Positions 34,797-44,955 are shown, numbered from the stretch's first letter. The stretch is DNA of 64,000 bases from Hoylesella pleuritidis JCM 14110 (GCF_000613725.1 NZ_BAJN01000012.1:23334-87333); one strand, 5' to 3'. Notes: generated by a model not told the origin, from the letters alone. Numbers and translations are program-made.

Positions 34797-36658
34797 ATGA
34801 CGAAAGTAACACTTATTCGGAAAGGCCAGAGAATCCCGACTTATATCCGTATAGATCTGAAAAGTCTATACCAAGACATTCGTTCGGGAGCTTATCTTAA
34901 TATGGTTGAGCAGGTGAGGGAAGACTATCCTCTCACGCTGCTTCATAATGGTTGGAAGCTGACAGATATGGAACGGCTGGATAAAGTACCCCGTATCTGT
35001 TTTGCCTGTGAATGGCGTAAAAAGAGAAATCAGGCTTCTATTGATGCATTCAATGGATTGATTTTATTGGAAATCAATAGTTTGGCTGATATGGATGATG
35101 TGCAGAGTATTCGTACAAAAGCGGCGCAGATTCCTTATTCGCTGTTGACTTTTATTGGTGCGACGGAACATTCCGTTAAGATCATCTGTCAGGCACAGCG
35201 TCCTGACGGTTCGTTGCCGGCGACCCGGGAAGAGCGTGAAACATTTTTGGTTGAAGCTTACGACAAGTTGCATTATATTTACAGCACCCAGTTGCAGATG
35301 ACGGTGGATAATATTAAGCCGCAATTAGACTCTTCCTGCTATGTCTCTGTTGATGAGGGGGCTATACTAACGGATAATGCCGTTCCGATCATCGTAACCG
35401 TAGCACCCCGCACCCCGCACTTGCACCATACTGAAATGAAAGTAAGCAGTAAGGAACTTCCATTATTTAAGGATAGGGGAGAAGCTGAAACTCAGCGATT
35501 ATTATTCCATTATTGTTTGTTGGATGCGTTGAATGATACGCGTCTTGAAAAAGGTGACGATGCAGAAGAGAAAGTGTTGAATGTCTTGGCCAAATATTGC
35601 TGTGAGTCGGGATTGCCGATGGCAATGTGTATGAGGCTGATCAAGTATAATCCGGACTATGGACGTGATGATTTGCTCGTGGAAAATATCTTCACTGCGG
35701 TTTATCATAAAAAGCTCATCAAGATATATCCCTATTTATGATCCGATTGATGACTATCTCTCTCATCTTCCTAAATGGGATGGGGGCGAGCGGGTGGAAG
35801 AGTTAGCGAAAAGAATACCTACTGACAATGGAAATTTTGCGCATTGTTTTCATATTTGGATGTTATCGATGGTAGCCCATTGGATGGGGCGGATGTCGAG
35901 TCAGGCCAATGCTCTCGTACCTTTGCTGATCGGTTCACAAGGATGCGGCAAGAGTTCTTTCTGCGCAGCTTTGCTGCCCGACGAACTTCAACCTTATTAT
36001 AACGATCGCATTGATTTTCGCAATGAAACTTCGATGCTGATGGGACTTACCAATTTTGCGTTGATCAACATTGATGAGTTCGACTCGGTGAGTCGGGGTA
36101 AGCAGCCGCTGTTGAAATATCTTATCTCTACTCCGGCTGTCAAAATGCGAATGCCCTATCAGACGAGTATCTCAAATCGCCGTTGCTATGCCAGTTTTAT
36201 TGCTACGACTAATAGCCGAAAGCCATTAAAGGATCTGACGGGGAGCCGGAGGTTTCTGTGTGTAGAGATCAATGGAAATATTGATTTTCTTTCTCCAATT
36301 GATTATGGTCAATTGTATGCACAGTTGGTAGAAGAGATTGCTGCGGGGGCCCGCTTCTATTTTAATGAAGAGGAGACACGTGGATAATGGAAATGAATCA
36401 GCGCGTTTCGTTGACATTGATGATTTAGAGTTGCTGATTGACAGTCTGTTCCGTAAACCCAATGGGACGGATGATTTCAAAGAAGTGTCATTGCCGGAAG
36501 TCGTTGAGCTTCTCAAACCGTATGATAAGCAACTGCGAGGTAATCGCCAAGACCTGATCAGAATCGGTCGAATCCTCCGGATGAAAGGATTTGAAGTAAA
36601 GCGTACAGCCACGGGTATGAAATATAAGGTGATTAACGGTGAATCGGTGGCCATTTAA
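34797..36658 (+). pseudogene. VirE / BT4734-family protein, decayed
   Basis: Three pieces in different frames make one gene. 34797-35741 carries the VirE N-terminal (BT4734/BF3469) domain. About 35720-36387 carries the VirE P-loop ATPase (LLIGSQGCGKSSFCAALLP, INIDEFD, SFIATTNS, GSRRFLCVE). About 36390-36658 carries the C-terminal DUF3874-like domain (DDLELLIDSLFRKP, MKYKVINGES). The linker normally found between the first two domains is missing at about 35725, and several frame changes lie at 36380-36415. The family is common at the edges of Bacteroidota capsule loci and mobile islands; its role is unknown. Confidence 0.8.
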
Positions 36659-36690
36659 CCGCTTTTTGGCAGGTGATTAACGGTTAAATG
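36652..36690. repeat. Palindromic repeat, TTAACGGTTAA family
   Basis: CATTTAACC at 36652-36660 pairs with GGTTAAATG at 36682-36690 around GCTTTTTGGCAGGTGATTAAC. It overlaps the end of the VirE remnant and could stop transcription there. Confidence 0.55.
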
Positions 36691-36780
36691 TAGTATGGAT
36701 GTATATATATAGCATTGCGTAAAGTGCTGAATTACAATGCACTTTTTGTTAAATGTAGGTGTGTAGGAGAATTTGGATTT

Positions 36781-37931
36781 ATGGATTATAATAAGAAAAA
36801 TATCTTACATGTAGTAAACATTTATTTCGTAATACCTTATTTTATAGGCGGCCAGTTCAGGTATTTCCGCCAAAAGGGATACAATCTGCATGTGGTATGT
36901 TCCCCGAGTTGTTATCTGAAAGACTATGCCAAGGAGCAGAATTTCGATTATCGGGAGATACCGGTACTGCGGTCGATCGCTCCGTTACAGGACATTAAGT
37001 CTATTATACATATCTGTCGATACATCAAGGAGAAGGACATCGGCATCGTAGTAGGGCATACCCCCAAGGAGGATTGCTTGCTATGCTTGCCGGATGGCTG
37101 ATGCGTGTGCCGCAACGCATCTATTTTCGCCACGGGCTGGTATACCAGACGGCGAAAGGGCTCAAGCGATTTATCTTGATAACGGTAGATCGAATAGCCT
37201 CGCGCTTGGCAACAAAGATTGTTTGTGTTAGTCCCTCAGTTTTGCAGCATAGTATAGAAGACCGCTTGGCACCTGCACGCAAGCAGCTTATTTTGGGCAA
37301 AGGCACCTGCTCGGGTATCGATACGCAGGGCAAATTCAATCCTGCAAATATAAACGCTCGTAAACTGTCGGAGATGAAAAGACAGTGGGGAATAGCCGAA
37401 AGCGATTGGGTTATAGGCTATACAGGCCGACTTGTGAGAGATAAAGGTATTATCGAACTGGTTGAGGCTTTCAGAATACTGAAAGAGTATGATCCTCGTT
37501 TCAAGCTTCTGTTGGTGGGTATGTTCGAGATAAGGGATGCCCTACCCGAAGATGTGCAGCAGGATATCAGGAATGATCCGCAGATTGTGTGGACTGATTT
37601 CCAGAATGTAGATATGGAATACTTTTATTCTATGATGAACGTCTATGTGCTTGCGAGCTATAGAGAGGGCTTCCCAACGGGTGTACTCGAGGCTCAATCG
37701 ATGGAAGTTCCTGTGGTTACAACCAGAGTAACGGGCTGTTGCGACTCGATACAAGAAGGGGTGACGGGTTTATTTGTACAACATAATGCTCGCGAGTTGG
37801 CAGCCTGCGTTTTTAAAATACGCGACGGAAAGACTGAAATATCGGGAGCCCAGGCGCGCGCCTGGGTGGTAGACAATTTCGATAACCTGAAAGTATGGCG
37901 AGAAATCGAGAAGTTATTCGAAGATAAATAA
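36781..37931 (+). CDS. Family 4 glycosyltransferase, one-base frameshift
   Basis: The restored product has about 383 residues from the ATG at 36781 (MDYNKKNILHVVNIYFVIPYF). The first frame stops at 37101. The second carries AMLAGWLMRVPQRIYFRHGLVYQT, GTCSGIDTQGKFNP, YTGRLVRDKGIIELVEAF and ASYREGFPTGVLEAQSMEVPVV (EX7E type). Adding one G to GG at 37068-37069 joins GHTPKG to GLLAMLAGW. The type is close to the CapM/EpsD-like enzymes that add a second sugar. It lies just before the WbpV- and WbpL-like genes. Confidence 0.82.
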
Positions 37932-38002
37932 GCGGTTTTTGAAATTAGCAGGGGGTAACTCTTTAAATTCCCTGAACTTCTTAGATATATACAACTATAA
38001 AA

Positions 38003-38935
38003 ATGAAGATATTGATAACCGGTGTCCGCGGCTTTGTAGGGAAAAATTTAGTACCTGCCTTGTCTGCCCACCACACCGTATATGGCCTTGGAAGAACCGT
38101 AGAAACAGTGGCCGGTATAGAGAGAATGTACACTTGGGAGGATTTAGATCGTGGTGCAGTGCCCGAAGTAGATGCCATTATCCACCTTGCAGGCAAGGCC
38201 CACGATACGAAGAAGCAGACCGGAGCTGAAGTCTATTTTGTCGTAAACCGTGATCTGACCATCAAAGTGTATGATTACTTTCTGCATTCTGCATCCCGAA
38301 AGTTTATCTTTTTCAGTTCTGTGAAGGCTGTTGCCGACTTTGTAAACGGTACTGTGCTCACGGAAGATGCGGTGCCTAAGTCCGTGGGAGCCTACGGCGA
38401 GAGCAAGATAGAGGCCGAAACGTATATTCTTGGCCATCCTTGTGAAGGTAAAGATGTGTACATCTTACGCCCCTGTATGATGCACGGACCGGGCAACAAG
38501 GGCAATCTTAACCTGCTTTACAAAGTTGTTCGTAAAGGCATTCCGTGGCCTTTGGGAGCTTTTGAGAACCATCGTTCCTTTGCTTCTATCGGCAATGTGT
38601 GCTACGTGGTGTGCCGTTTGTTAGAAGAACAGATACCGAGCGGCGTCTATAACTTGGCCGATGATGAGCCCGTTTCTACCAACGAATTGATTTCGATTAT
38701 CTGTGAAGTATTGGGAAAACAGGCTTGTATTCTCAATATACCCCCTTTGTTGATGAAGAGCGCTGCGAGGATAGGCGACTTGCTCCATCTGCCTCTCAAC
38801 ACTGAGCGAATAGAGAAACTGACGGAGAATTACGTTGTTTCGAATACAAGGATTAAAAGTGCACTCGGTATAGAGGTTATGCCAACCGCAGTGAAAGTCG
38901 GCTTGAGAGGAACCATCGAGTCGTTTAACAAATAA
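38003..38935 (+). CDS. NAD(P)-dependent sugar reductase/epimerase (WbpV/GalE-like)
   Basis: The product is 310 residues, an extended short-chain dehydrogenase: GxxGxxG at residues 7-13 (GVRGFVG), SSVKAV at 105-110 and the YxxxK pair Y131/K135 (YGESK). Its neighbours, a WbpL/WecA-like transferase eight bases downstream and a WbpM-like dehydratase further on, indicate the step that reduces UDP-4-keto-6-deoxy-GlcNAc to UDP-QuiNAc or UDP-FucNAc. The exact stereochemistry cannot be read from the sequence. Confidence 0.82.
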   Translation: MKILITGVRGFVGKNLVPALSAHHTVYGLGRTVETVAGIERMYTWEDLDRGAVPEVDAIIHLAGKAHDTKKQTGAEVYFVVNRDLTIKVYDYFLHSASRKFIFFSSVKAVADFVNGTVLTEDAVPKSVGAYGESKIEAETYILGHPCEGKDVYILRPCMMHGPGNKGNLNLLYKVVRKGIPWPLGAFENHRSFASIGNVCYVVCRLLEEQIPSGVYNLADDEPVSTNELISIICEVLGKQACILNIPPLLMKSAARIGDLLHLPLNTERIEKLTENYVVSNTRIKSALGIEVMPTAVKVGLRGTIESFNK

Positions 38936-38942
38936 ATCTGCT

Positions 38943-39890
38943 ATGTCCTATATCGTTATTGCACTGCTCCTTCTGGCGCTTGAATTACTTTATTTCAAGG
39001 TAGCCCGTCGGTATAATATCGTTGATAGACCTTCGGAGCGCGGATCGTCTAAAAACATAACCCTGAGAGGTGGCGGCATCGTGTTCTTCTTCGGAGCTCT
39101 TGCCAGCTTTGTTTATTCGGGTTGGCAGTATCCGTGGTTCATTGCAGGACTTACGCTGGTGTCGGTCGTCAGCTTTTGGGATGATATTTGCTCGTTGAGT
39201 CCGCGGATCCGATTGCTGATACATTTCACGGCCATGCTTCTGATGTTCTATCAGTTAGACCTGTTTACGGCTGACCGTTGGTGGATGATTGCCGTTGCAC
39301 TCGTGGTATGTACCGGGGCAATGAATATTTTCAACTTTATGGATGGCATCAATGGCATCACCGGAGGCTATGCATTGGTCGTTTTAGCAGCCTTAGGCTA
39401 TGTAGATATGCGGGTTACGCAGTTCGTAGACGTCCGTTTTATCCTGATTACAGCCATCGCAGTTGCTGTGTTTTGCTTCTTTAATTTCAGAACTAAAGCT
39501 CGGTGTTTCGCCGGTGACATCGGTGCCGTGGGCATTGCATTCATCTTACTTTTCTATATCGGATGTTTGGTTCTGCACACACATGATCTCTCGTGGTTCG
39601 CTTTTCTTGCCGTGTACGGCGTAGACGGCAGTCTTACAATTATCCATCGTTTGCTGTTGCACGAGAACATATCCCTCCCGCACAGAAAACATACTTATCA
39701 AATTATGGCCAACGAACTGCACATTCCGCATATTGTAGTTTCGGTAATCTATATGTCTATGCAAGGAATAGCCTGTATCTGTTTCCTTCTTAGTCCGGGA
39801 TATTCTGCTTTCCTGCTGATTGTAGCGACACTTGTTGTTATGTATATCTTGTTTATGAAGAAATATTTCCATCTTCATCAGGTAAATTAG
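38943..39890 (+). CDS. Polyprenyl-phosphate sugar-1-phosphate transferase (WecA/WbpL-like)
   Basis: The product is 315 residues with about ten membrane segments. The motifs of the MraY/WecA superfamily are present: SFWDD (D80-D81), NIFNFMDGINGITGG (about residues 128-142) and the cytoplasmic HRLLLHENISLPHRKHTYQ loop with the HxxxH-type basic site. It should start the glycan on undecaprenyl phosphate. Together with the reductase before it and the dehydratase after it, the first sugar is probably QuiNAc or FucNAc phosphate. Confidence 0.87.
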   Translation: MSYIVIALLLLALELLYFKVARRYNIVDRPSERGSSKNITLRGGGIVFFFGALASFVYSGWQYPWFIAGLTLVSVVSFWDDICSLSPRIRLLIHFTAMLLMFYQLDLFTADRWWMIAVALVVCTGAMNIFNFMDGINGITGGYALVVLAALGYVDMRVTQFVDVRFILITAIAVAVFCFFNFRTKARCFAGDIGAVGIAFILLFYIGCLVLHTHDLSWFAFLAVYGVDGSLTIIHRLLLHENISLPHRKHTYQIMANELHIPHIVVSVIYMSMQGIACICFLLSPGYSAFLLIVATLVVMYILFMKKYFHLHQVN

Positions 39891-39920
39891 CGACAGAAAG
39901 AATAATTTTTAAGCTGATAT

Positions 39921-39951
39921 TTGATATTATCCTAAAAAATCTTTAACTTTG
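39921..39951 (+). promoter_or_regulatory. Promoter of the WbpM/CapD-like gene
   Basis: TTG at 39921-39923, 20 bases, TAACTTTG at 39944-39951; start near 39958, 19 bases before the ATG at 39977. This gives the dehydratase gene its own transcription, apart from the long operon. Confidence 0.65.
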
Positions 39952-39976
39952 CTTTGTTTTAATAAAGAAGAGTGTT

Positions 39977-41899
39977 ATGAGTTGTATAAATAGACTTGTT
40001 AATTGGTATTTCAAGAGAGAATCCTTGCCTTACTGGTGTATTTTGTTTATCGATAGTCTGATCTGTTACATATCGGGCATATTCGTATGTTGGCTCTTCT
40101 TCCGTGGGGCAATCACCTTAGACAATATCGTTCCCATCACCAGAACCCTTCTTTTGTACACGATATTCAACCTCTTAGGGTTTAGAATTTTTCATACTTA
40201 TTATGGCGTAATTCGTTATTCCTCGTTTGTAGACCTGCAACGTGTGGGGTATGCTATGGGGGTGAGTTTCATCTGTGTGGCTATCTTGCATTATCCCATT
40301 ATCTGGGGGAATGGCTGGAATGGCTGGCTCGTTCCGCTGCATCTCCGTCACATCATCAGTATATATATTGTTGCCACGGTTTGGATGTGGGCATTCCGTG
40401 TCATTGTAAAGATGGTTTATGACACGACATTTGATAATGAAAGTGCTGTGCGGACACTTATCTATGGTATCAAAGATGGCGGGATAGGGCTGGCAAAGAG
40501 TATCAATAACGAAAAGCCGCAGCGTTTTCGGCTCAAGGGGTTCATTGCTCACGATCCTACAATGACTGATCTGTACCTCCTGGGACAACGTGTTTATCCT
40601 GCCGACGAGGGACTGACCGATGTCATTGTGAAGCAAAAAATCAAAGCTGTGCTTATCTCTCCGTTGCGCAATGACGAGTTCCGAAGTAATGAGAAACTGC
40701 AAGATATCCTCATCAATGCCGGTGTGCACATTTATATGACCGAAGGTGCACGCGAATGGAGCAGTGATTCTGAGAATATGGCAAAATCGACCTTGAAGGA
40801 AATCAGTATTGAGGATCTTTTGCCACGTGATGAAATTCAAGTAGATATGGAGAGTGTCGGTCGATCGATTCAGGGTACTCGTGTACTGATTACCGGATCG
40901 GCGGGTAGTATCGGTTCTGAGATGGTCAGGCAGATCAGTCTGCTTCACCCTGCGGAATTGATGCTTATCGATCAGGCTGAGACGCCACAGCACGATATCC
41001 GGTTGATGATGGAACAAGATTATGCGGATATCAGGACTTCGACGATCGTTACATCAATCACGAATCGCGAACGGATGGAGAATATTTTTGTTGACTTTCG
41101 TCCGGACTATGTTTTTCACGCTGCTGCTTATAAGCACGTCCCGATGATGGAGGATAATTCCAGTGAGAGTGTTCTTAACAACGTTAACGGCACCAAGATT
41201 ATTGCTGATCTCAGTGTGAAATATGGTGTCAAGAAGTTTGTGATGGTTTCTACCGATAAGGCTGTCAATCCGACGAATGTGATGGGATGCTCCAAACGTA
41301 TCTGTGAGATCTATGTGCAGAGTCTTGACAGGGCAGAAAAAGAAGGTAAGATACAAGGAAATACGCAGTTTGTTACCACGCGTTTCGGAAATGTCTTGGG
41401 CTCTAACGGATCAGTTATCCCCCTGTTTAAAAAACAAATCCGCGAAGGTGGGCCCGTTACCGTCACAGCCCCGAACATTATTCGATTCTTTATGCTTATC
41501 CCCGAAGCCTGTAAATTGGTGCTTGAAGCGGGTACCAAGGGTAATGGTGGAGAGATTTTCGTCTTTGATATGGGCAAACCTGTGCGTATTGCCGATATGG
41601 CTGAGCGAATGATTCGCCTTTCGGGAGCTACTAATGTCAAAATTGAATATACGGGGCTGCGCGCCGGTGAGAAACTTTATGAAGAGGTTCTCAATGATAA
41701 AGAGGATTCATTACCATCGTTTAATCCGAAGATTCGTATCGCTAAAGTGCGTGAATACGATTATCGTGAAGTTGACAAACATATTACCGAACTGATCACT
41801 GTGGCCGGCGGATTTGATGATATGGCAATTGTGAAGAAAATGAAAGAACTCGTACCTGAATTTATCAGTAACAATTCTGTGTATTCCGTTCTGGACTGA
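39977..41899 (+). CDS. Membrane UDP-GlcNAc 4,6-dehydratase (WbpM/PglF/CapD-like)
   Basis: The product is 640 residues: four N-terminal membrane segments, a CoA-binding-like middle region (about 150-270) and the dehydratase domain starting near residue 300 with TGSAGSIGSEM. The catalytic triad is of the Ser-Met-Lys type (STDKA near 424; MGCSK near 436-440), where Met replaces the Tyr of ordinary short-chain dehydrogenases. FGNVLGSNGSVIPLF and GLRAGEKLYEE are family blocks. It converts UDP-GlcNAc to the 4-keto-6-deoxy intermediate used by the reductase at 38003. Its own promoter lies directly upstream. Confidence 0.9.
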   Translation: MSCINRLVNWYFKRESLPYWCILFIDSLICYISGIFVCWLFFRGAITLDNIVPITRTLLLYTIFNLLGFRIFHTYYGVIRYSSFVDLQRVGYAMGVSFICVAILHYPIIWGNGWNGWLVPLHLRHIISIYIVATVWMWAFRVIVKMVYDTTFDNESAVRTLIYGIKDGGIGLAKSINNEKPQRFRLKGFIAHDPTMTDLYLLGQRVYPADEGLTDVIVKQKIKAVLISPLRNDEFRSNEKLQDILINAGVHIYMTEGAREWSSDSENMAKSTLKEISIEDLLPRDEIQVDMESVGRSIQGTRVLITGSAGSIGSEMVRQISLLHPAELMLIDQAETPQHDIRLMMEQDYADIRTSTIVTSITNRERMENIFVDFRPDYVFHAAAYKHVPMMEDNSSESVLNNVNGTKIIADLSVKYGVKKFVMVSTDKAVNPTNVMGCSKRICEIYVQSLDRAEKEGKIQGNTQFVTTRFGNVLGSNGSVIPLFKKQIREGGPVTVTAPNIIRFFMLIPEACKLVLEAGTKGNGGEIFVFDMGKPVRIADMAERMIRLSGATNVKIEYTGLRAGEKLYEEVLNDKEDSLPSFNPKIRIAKVREYDYREVDKHITELITVAGGFDDMAIVKKMKELVPEFISNNSVYSVLD

Positions 41900-41920
41900 T
41901 TGTCTTTGGATATACTGACA

Positions 41921-43009
41921 ATGACGCTTACTGACCATCTTTTTGCCCTTCTGCGTAATGCTCTTTGGGGAGAGGATTTACCGCAAGAAACGGTTACTAC
42001 CCCTCCCTTTCAGGCGTTGATGCAGGTGGCTGAAGCGCAAACTGTGAGTGGACTGGTTTGCGGTGCACTCATTCGCAATAATGTTCAGTTGTCGATGTCT
42101 GATGCCATCACTACGTTTTCGTATGTCAAACGTATTGAATTGTCAAATCTTCGGTTACAGGCCCAATTGTCAGCACTTCTCGATTTGTTTGCCGAGTACC
42201 GACTTCCGTTAATTGTTTTCAAAGGGCAGACGTTGGCGACACTTTATCCAAATGCAGCCGAACGCGTGCCGGGGAATATTGATTTCTATTGTGATGAGAA
42301 GCATTTCACACAGGCGGTGACAGCTTTGCAGGAGACGTGGAATCTGAAACTGAATACCGGTGAGTCCTTGCAGCATATTGATTTTGAATACAATGGGGTA
42401 CTGTTTGAGTTGCATTTCAATATGATCAATTTCAACTGTACTGCGATCCAACGTACTTGGGATTGGCTTTTGGCCGAAGATCCCGGAACTGTGGTTGCTG
42501 TCGGGAAGTTGTCTGTCCCCACGTTGAGTCCAACTCTCAACATCATCTACACTTTCTTGCATCTTTATCATCATCTTGTAGAATTGGGGGTTGGACTGCG
42601 CCAGTTCTGTGATATGGCTTGTCTCATCCATCATTACCACGCCGTAGTAGATCGTGCAGTGCTTGGCCGGCAACTTGACGCATTGGGATTTACCCGCGCT
42701 TTCGCTGCTGTTGGTTGGGTATTGGTCCATCGGTTGGGACTGCCCATTGATGAGTTCCCACTCCTGATTACGGCAGAAGACAAGAAATACGAACGTATAA
42801 TCCTCAACATCGTTTTCACAGGCGGTAATTTCGGCAAGTATGGGCGTAAAACCGTCGTGCGTTCAGGACTCGGTTATTATATCGAAACGCTCCATTTGAA
42901 ACTCGTCCATTATCGTCTTTTTTGGCGATTGTCACCTCGTGAGATCCGTGCGACACTTTTACACGAAATCCCAAAAAAGATATTGATGGCTTTTAAGCAG
43001 AAAAGGTAA
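41921..43009 (+). CDS. Putative nucleotidyltransferase (NTP_transf_5 family)
   Basis: The product is 362 residues from the ATG at 41921. The frame opens with TTG directly after the previous stop, but the ATG is preferable. The block LPLIVFKGQTLATLYPNAAERVPGNIDFYCD matches the KGxxLAxxYxxxxxRxxxDxD signature of the family (PF14907), although the usual first D of DxD is N here (GNIDFY). Members are frequent in capsule and O-antigen loci but have no settled function. It is the last gene of the locus. Confidence 0.7.
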   Translation: MTLTDHLFALLRNALWGEDLPQETVTTPPFQALMQVAEAQTVSGLVCGALIRNNVQLSMSDAITTFSYVKRIELSNLRLQAQLSALLDLFAEYRLPLIVFKGQTLATLYPNAAERVPGNIDFYCDEKHFTQAVTALQETWNLKLNTGESLQHIDFEYNGVLFELHFNMINFNCTAIQRTWDWLLAEDPGTVVAVGKLSVPTLSPTLNIIYTFLHLYHHLVELGVGLRQFCDMACLIHHYHAVVDRAVLGRQLDALGFTRAFAAVGWVLVHRLGLPIDEFPLLITAEDKKYERIILNIVFTGGNFGKYGRKTVVRSGLGYYIETLHLKLVHYRLFWRLSPREIRATLLHEIPKKILMAFKQKR

Positions 43010-43415
43010 ATTAATGTGAGTTCGATACAAGAAAATCGTTTAAGAAGTTGTAGAAGTGAGATCTTTTTTGTGACTTTATTGATGGAAATCAAATTGTTAC
43101 AAAAAATACCCACTTCTGTAGCTGATTCAAATTTAATTGAAATTATTGCTGTCCGGTAAAATAATATAATTTCGGACTAAGTACCTAAAACACAAGAGAC
43201 TGTGATGTAATGTAGATCGTATAGGTAATGATTTCGAAATGAGCGGAGTACTTTGAAAGTACATTGTTTTATATGGCCAAAGGACGCTCACTTTTATCAC
43301 TTGCAAAGATACATATTTGTGTGGAAAAGTGAGCATTCTTTCGTGATTTTTTTTCAGAAAAGTTTTGTTGGGACATAAATACAACGATGAAAGGGAAAGA
43401 GGACTTTTCGGTTTT
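43010..43415. other. Intergenic stretch after the polysaccharide locus
   Basis: About 400 bases without a convincing gene. A short GTCCG...CGGAC inverted pair lies near 43152-43178, and a minus-strand -7 element (plus CAAAGATA 43304-43311) lies upstream of a 43-codon minus frame that I cannot assign. It may be a degraded mobile-element end. Confidence 0.35.
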
Positions 43416-44364
43416 TCATTTACAGTCGTTGCGAATGATTGCGGTTAATAAGTCGTTCCCATTTCTGTTCGCACCAATTGGTAATGGGAAGTCCATTGAT
43501 GGTAAGGATAGGTTGGTGTTTCTCGTTGGTGGTAATGCGTAGCTCGGCATTCTCCTCACTAAAATTGCGTTTGTATATTCCCGAATATGCCGTGCCCGTA
43601 CCACGCCACGGACTATATTTTGCTTTTTGTACATTTTTGACCACAATGTCGTCGTCAAAACCCATCTTACAGAGCATCAAGCAAGAGATAGAAGCTGTGG
43701 AAGAAACGCTTGATCAAACTCCGCTCTTCCTCATACACCTTGAGTTATCGTTGTTGTTCAGTGATAGTCTTGTCCTTTCCCTTGATAGTGTCTTGCGGGA
43801 GAATGACTTTCTTGCGGATTTCCTCTTTTTCCTTTTTCGAGAGATAGCGTTGTTGCTCTGCTTTTTCCCTAATTCTGCAATGCGTTACTCTGCCTTGTCG
43901 AGTTCGGAGTTCCCAAAGAGTGAATAAAGCGTACCTTTCATTCGGAGTTTTCCTGCCTCTAACTCCTTTATCTTGGCAGTGAATTCTGCTTCTTGTACCT
44001 TTTTCTCTTTCGTGGATTTGAGCACATACTTGTAATAGTTTATATTAGAGCAGTACTTTGCTTCCGAACCATACACTCCTCGCACCAATCCGAACGAACT
44101 CATCTGCTTGGCATAGGTCGTTTAGTACTTCTCCAACTTCTTGGGAAAACACATCATCGGCAGAAAGTCGCACCTTGTCTTTCTTCGTTTTGTACTTCCT
44201 CTTGCCATTCTCAGCTTCCGCCTTGGCTTTTGTCTCTCTTCACGCACTATCGGTACTACCGTTGCGTGAATATGCGGTGTCTCCTCATCTACGTGTAGTA
44301 TGGCTGCCACTACATTTTCCTTACCAAAGTGGTGTAAAGCCATTGCATCGTGCTGTCGCACCAC
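43416..44364 (-). pseudogene. Decayed MobV-type relaxase (plasmid mobilisation protein)
   Basis: The minus strand shows the relaxase in several short frames. 44364-44122 has FGKENVVAAILHVDEETPHIHATVVPIV, the MobV/Pre active-site block with HxDExTPHxH. 44103-43885 has the lysine/glutamate-rich following region (KYVLKSTKEKKVQEAEFTAKIKELE). 43680-43416 has a further tail. At least three frame changes separate them, and the N-terminus is not recognisable. This is a remnant of a mobilisable element lying next to a tRNA gene. Confidence 0.7.
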
Positions 44365-44675
44365 TCATCTGAGCGACCTTCGCTTTCAAATTGGAGCATA
44401 TCTTCGGACGAACCCAAGAGGACAAAGCGTAGTGACTTGATTTGATTGTCTGCCACCTTTCGGTAGATTGAAGACTGTCCGCCATTCTAAATACTATACT
44501 CTTGTGTAGACGTGTTAGTAATAAACGGTTGTAGTGTATCAGTATGGGTATATGAATGTTATCGGCAATACATTGTCTTGATCAAGGTTGGCAGTAGGGT
44601 AGAAGGCGTCTTACAGGCTATCCTTTATCTTCAATGAAGGGAAGACTTTGAAGACATCTTTAATGAGGGAAAATA

Positions 44676-44712
44676 AAAAGGAGTTGCAATCAAATGATTA
44701 GCAACTCCTTTT
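44676..44712 (-). terminator. Terminator of the tRNA-Pro gene
   Basis: Read on the minus strand, AAAAGGAGTTGC (44712-44701) pairs with GCAACTCCTTTT (44687-44676) across a 13-base loop, and the stem ends in T-rich sequence. It lies 8 bases after the tRNA 3' end. Confidence 0.75.
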
Positions 44713-44720
44713 CTGCAAAG

Positions 44721-44793
44721 TCGGGATTACTGGACTCGAACCAGCGACCTCGCGCCCCCCAGACGTGTGCGCTACCAACTGCGCCAAATCCCG
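44721..44793 (-). tRNA. tRNA-Pro (anticodon GGG)
   Basis: The 73-base minus-strand sequence folds as a tRNA: acceptor CGGGATT/AATCCCG (7 bp), D stem GCGC/GCGC, T arm GCTGG-TTCGAGT-CCAGT and discriminator A. The anticodon loop CTGGGGG gives GGG. The anticodon stem CACGT/GCGCG has an A-C mismatch at its second pair. CCA is not encoded. Confidence 0.9.
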
Positions 44794-44905
44794 ATTTATT
44801 TGTTGTTCGGTGTGCAAAGGTAAAGAGTTTCGATGATATATGCAAATTTATCTCATTGTTTTTCATTTATTTTTCTTATTTGATGCGATTCCGATCGAAT
44901 CTGTT

Positions 44906-44935
44906 TTGTCGTGCGGGTTTTATTTACTAAATTTG
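44906..44935 (+). promoter_or_regulatory. Promoter of the M43 protease gene
   Basis: TTG at 44906-44908, 19 bases, TAAATTTG at 44928-44935. The start near 44942 is 14 bases before the ATG at 44956. Confidence 0.65.
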
Positions 44936-44955
44936 CAATGTTTAGTTGAAGGATT

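Noticed and set aside
43133..43384. 83-codon minus-strand frame after the polysaccharide locus
   Set aside because: A -7 element lies inside it at 43304-43311, and only 43 codons follow that; nothing resembles a known transposase or regulator. Kept only as an unexplained intergenic stretch.
43010..44793. Direct repeat of the tRNA-Pro 3' end as an attachment site left of the relaxase relic
   Set aside because: I looked for the TTCGAGTCC...ATCCCGA segment between 43010 and 44700 and did not find a copy.
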